Shown: positions 6,558 through 8,074 of the stretch, piece after piece
How the letters are laid out: each line of letters opens with the position of its first letter
Position numbering within the stretch: position 1 is the stretch's first letter
Source: an uncultured Solirubrobacteraceae bacterium
Lineage (GTDB): Bacteria > Actinomycetota > Thermoleophilia > Solirubrobacterales > Solirubrobacteraceae
DNA: 8,074 bases
Reading direction: 5' to 3'
NCBI GenBank assembly: GCA_955652345.1
Contig: CATPBV010000082.1
Coordinates: forward strand, 1-8,074
The notes under the pieces: model-generated
Database searches by the model: none
Told to the model about the DNA's origin: nothing
The model's input: only the letters and a program-made list of their open reading frames with translations
Position numbers and translations under genes: made by a program

Positions 6558-6578
6558 GGACAGGTTCGCCCGGGACAG
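6549..6578. repeat. Tandem duplication, two exact 15-bp units
   Basis: GTTCGCCCGGGACAG occurs twice head to tail (6549-6563 and 6564-6578) without mismatch. A partial relative (TTTCGCCCGGGA) lies at 6524-6535. The units contain one arm of the long inverted repeat. The duplication is read directly from the sequence. Confidence 0.85.
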
Positions 6579-6641
6579 CAACTTTTCGTCGGTCGGACAC
6601 GCCGAAAGCATGCAGCCGCGCAGCGTCAACCCGGCGGTTTG

Positions 6642-7391
6642 TCACACAGTTGCGACAAACGCGTCGAGCACCCGCTCGCCGCCGTATCCCACGCCCGCCA
6701 GGTACAGGCCGTGCGGCGGCGCGGTGGGCCCGGCCGCCGACCGCGGCCGGCCCTCCAGCAGGGAGACGAAGTCCTCCACCTCCCGGCAGCGCAACATCGT
6801 TCCCACCAGCACGCGGTTCATCTGGCGCATGAACGCGTCCGCCTCGATCCAGAACTCGACCACCCCGGATCCGGCTTCGCGCCAGTAGGCGGCCATCACC
6901 TCCCGCTCGAACCGGACGTGCTCCGTCTGCGAGGGAGTGAACGCAGTGAAGTCGTGCACCCCGACGAGCGCCGCCGCGAACTCCTGCACTAGATTCAGAT
7001 CGATCGGATGGGGCCAGTGCAGCGCCCGCCCGCGCTCCAGCGCCCCGCGGGCCTGCCGCACCAGCACCCGGTAGCAGTACGCTCGGCTGGTCGCGTCGGC
7101 GCGCGCGTCAAACGCGTCATCCGCGCGCGCACACTCGAGGACCGCAACGTCTTCGGGAAGCAGCGCGTTCAGCGAGCGCACCGAGGCCGGCTCCCCCTCG
7201 TAGCTCCCCACCTGGCCCCAGGCGTGGACCCCGGCGTCTGTGCGCCCCGCGACCGTCAGCGGGACCGCGTCCGCGCGCAGCACCACCGCAAGAGCTCGCT
7301 CGACCTGCTCCTGCACGGTCCGGGTGCCCGGCTGCCGCGCCCATCCTGCGAAGCCGCTGCCGTCGTACTCCAGAAGGAGTCGACAGCGCAT
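6642..7391 (-). CDS. truA: tRNA pseudouridine(38-40) synthase TruA
   Basis: TruA converts uridines 38-40 in the anticodon stem-loop of many tRNAs to pseudouridine. The 249 residues match the family size. The catalytic aspartate is Asp52 in GRTDAGVHA (49-57). N-terminal signatures are LEYDGSGFAGW (7-17) and VQEQVERAL (26-34). C-terminal signatures are FMRQMNRVLVGTML and HGLYLAGVGY. The ATG at 7391 begins three bases after the rplQ stop, so the gene is the distal member of the rpoA-rplQ-truA operon, an order common in actinobacteria. The Shine-Dalgarno is weak, suggesting translation depends on coupling to rplQ. The stop (TGA, 6642-6644) forms GTGA with a possible GTG start of the next frame. 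Confidence 0.97.
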   Translation of the reverse strand: MRCRLLLEYDGSGFAGWARQPGTRTVQEQVERALAVVLRADAVPLTVAGRTDAGVHAWGQVGSYEGEPASVRSLNALLPEDVAVLECARADDAFDARADATSRAYCYRVLVRQARGALERGRALHWPHPIDLNLVQEFAAALVGVHDFTAFTPSQTEHVRFEREVMAAYWREAGSGVVEFWIEADAFMRQMNRVLVGTMLRCREVEDFVSLLEGRPRSAAGPTAPPHGLYLAGVGYGGERVLDAFVATV

Positions 7392-7394
7392 GCT

Positions 7395-7748
7395 CTACAC
7401 GAGCTCGAGAAGCACCATCTCGCTCGAATCCGAGCGGCGCGGACCGAGCTTCAGGATGCGCGTGTAGCCGCCGGGGCGGTCGGCGTAGCGCGGGGCGATC
7501 TCGTCGAACAGCCTGTAGACCGCGAACTTGTCCTGACCGAGCGCCGACAGTGCCTGGCGGCGCGCGTGCAGGTCGCCGCGCTTGGCCAGAGTGATCAGCT
7601 TCTCGAGCTCCGGCTTGACAGCCTTCGCCTTCGCCTCCGTGGTTTCGATGCGCTCGTGGGCGATCACCTCTTTCGAGAGGTTGATCAGCAGCGCCTTGCG
7701 GTGCGAGGCGCTGCGGCTGAGCTGGTATCGCTGGCGCTGGTGGCGCAT
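7395..7748 (-). CDS. rplQ: 50S ribosomal protein L17
   Basis: L17 is a structural protein of the large ribosomal subunit. The 117 residues are typical of the bacterial family. The basic N-terminus shows the signature LSRSASHRKALLINLSKEVI, followed by HERIETTEAKAKAVKPELEK and RLFDEIAPRYADRPGGYTRI, with the usual acidic, hydrophobic end (SEMVLLELV). The ATG at 7748 lies 13 bases after the rpoA stop, and a GAGG that overlaps that stop serves as the ribosome binding site. The gene sits between rpoA and truA in one leftward operon. Identity is secure. Confidence 0.98.
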   Translation of the reverse strand: MRHQRQRYQLSRSASHRKALLINLSKEVIAHERIETTEAKAKAVKPELEKLITLAKRGDLHARRQALSALGQDKFAVYRLFDEIAPRYADRPGGYTRILKLGPRRSDSSEMVLLELV

Positions 7749-7761
7749 GGCCGGGAGATCC

Positions 7762-8074
7762 TCAGTCGCCTCTCAGCGTCAACCCGCGCGCGTGAAGCGT
7801 CTCGATCACCTCGTCGATCGACTTCTTGCCGAAGTTCGGGATCGCATTGAGCTCGCTCTCCGTCTTCGAGACGAGATCCCCGACCGTCTGGATCCCCGCG
7901 CGCTTCAGGCAGTTGTAGGAGCGGACACCGAGCTCGAGCTCCTCGATCAGGATGTCATCCATCGCGTTCGGCGGACGCGACGGCGCGCCGACGGCGCCGG
8001 CGCCTGCCAGCCCCGGCTCGAGCACCGCCCCGCCGGTGTCGCGCAGCTCCACAACGCGATCGGCGTCGGTGAAG
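7762..8074 (-). CDS. rpoA: RNA polymerase alpha subunit, C-terminal part (5' end outside window)
   Basis: Only the last 103 residues are inside the window; the frame is open at base 8074. The visible part is the Ala/Pro/Gly-rich linker (LEPGLAGAGAVGAPSRPP) followed by the alpha C-terminal domain, which contacts promoter UP elements and activators. The conserved DNA-contact elements are intact: VRSYNCLKRAGI (equivalent to E. coli Arg265, Asn268, Cys269) and PNFGKKSIDEV (equivalent to Gly296, Lys298, Ser299). A GTG at 8052 within this frame is internal and is not the start. It heads the rpoA-rplQ-truA run. The equivalences to E. coli numbering are from family knowledge. Confidence 0.98.
   Translation of the reverse strand, partial: FTDADRVVELRDTGGAVLEPGLAGAGAVGAPSRPPNAMDDILIEELELGVRSYNCLKRAGIQTVGDLVSKTESELNAIPNFGKKSIDEVIETLHARGLTLRGD

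Noticed and set aside
6549..6578. CRISPR-like repeat
   Set aside because: The units are 15 bases and directly abutting with no spacers, and no cas gene is nearby; this is a simple tandem duplication.
6600..6629. Promoter for the DUF559 gene (TTGACG on the minus strand at 6624-6629)
   Set aside because: A good -35 hexamer is present, but no -10-like sequence lies 16-18 bases downstream; CATGCT is too close.
5782..6888. A 368-codon plus-strand frame across the DUF559 gene and truA
   Set aside because: It overlaps two recognisable minus-strand coding regions and encodes Ser/Arg-rich sequence without motifs.

Overview
The window looks like chromosomal housekeeping DNA from a high-GC Gram-positive bacterium. 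The most likely source is a deep-branching actinobacterium such as Thermoleophilia/Solirubrobacterales. That placement is an inference from strong GC bias, frequent GTG starts, the rpoA-rplQ-truA order, the RGNG variant in the DNA ligase and an AbiEi/DUF559-type protein; no database was searched. Nearly every base is assigned to nine protein genes. No tRNA, rRNA, CRISPR array, insertion sequence or phage gene was seen.

Left part (1-2552). A sigma-70/ECF-like sigma factor runs leftward off the window edge. It carries an unusual C-terminal zinc-finger segment of the anti-sigma type. A 156-base divergent promoter region separates it from a small rightward gene for a 63-residue protein resembling a helix-turn-helix or IF-2 N-terminal domain. 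Next, also rightward, is a secreted PBP4-type D-alanyl-D-alanine carboxypeptidase with all three active-site motifs. Its ribosome binding site sits inside a short hairpin.

Middle part (2656-5510, leftward). surE (survival-protein nucleotidase) and ligA (NAD-dependent DNA ligase) overlap by four bases (GTGA) and are probably co-transcribed and translationally coupled. ligA converges on the carboxypeptidase gene across about 100 bases with no convincing terminator.

Right part (5547-8074, leftward). The end of a ribosomal-protein operon is present: the 3' part of rpoA (alpha C-terminal domain), rplQ (L17) and truA (tRNA pseudouridine synthase), spaced 13 and 3 bases apart. Beyond truA lies a repeat- and hairpin-rich leader of about 165 bases, then an AbiEi-type winged-helix/DUF559 nuclease-like gene broken by one frameshift. 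All nuclease-fold motifs survive downstream of the shift, so this is either a young pseudogene or an assembly error.

I did not find a clear new multi-gene system. The most interesting signals are the sigma factor with a built-in zinc-finger domain beside a face-to-face divergent promoter pair, and the repeat leader after truA, where complementary segments could form mutually exclusive hairpins next to a ribosome binding site.
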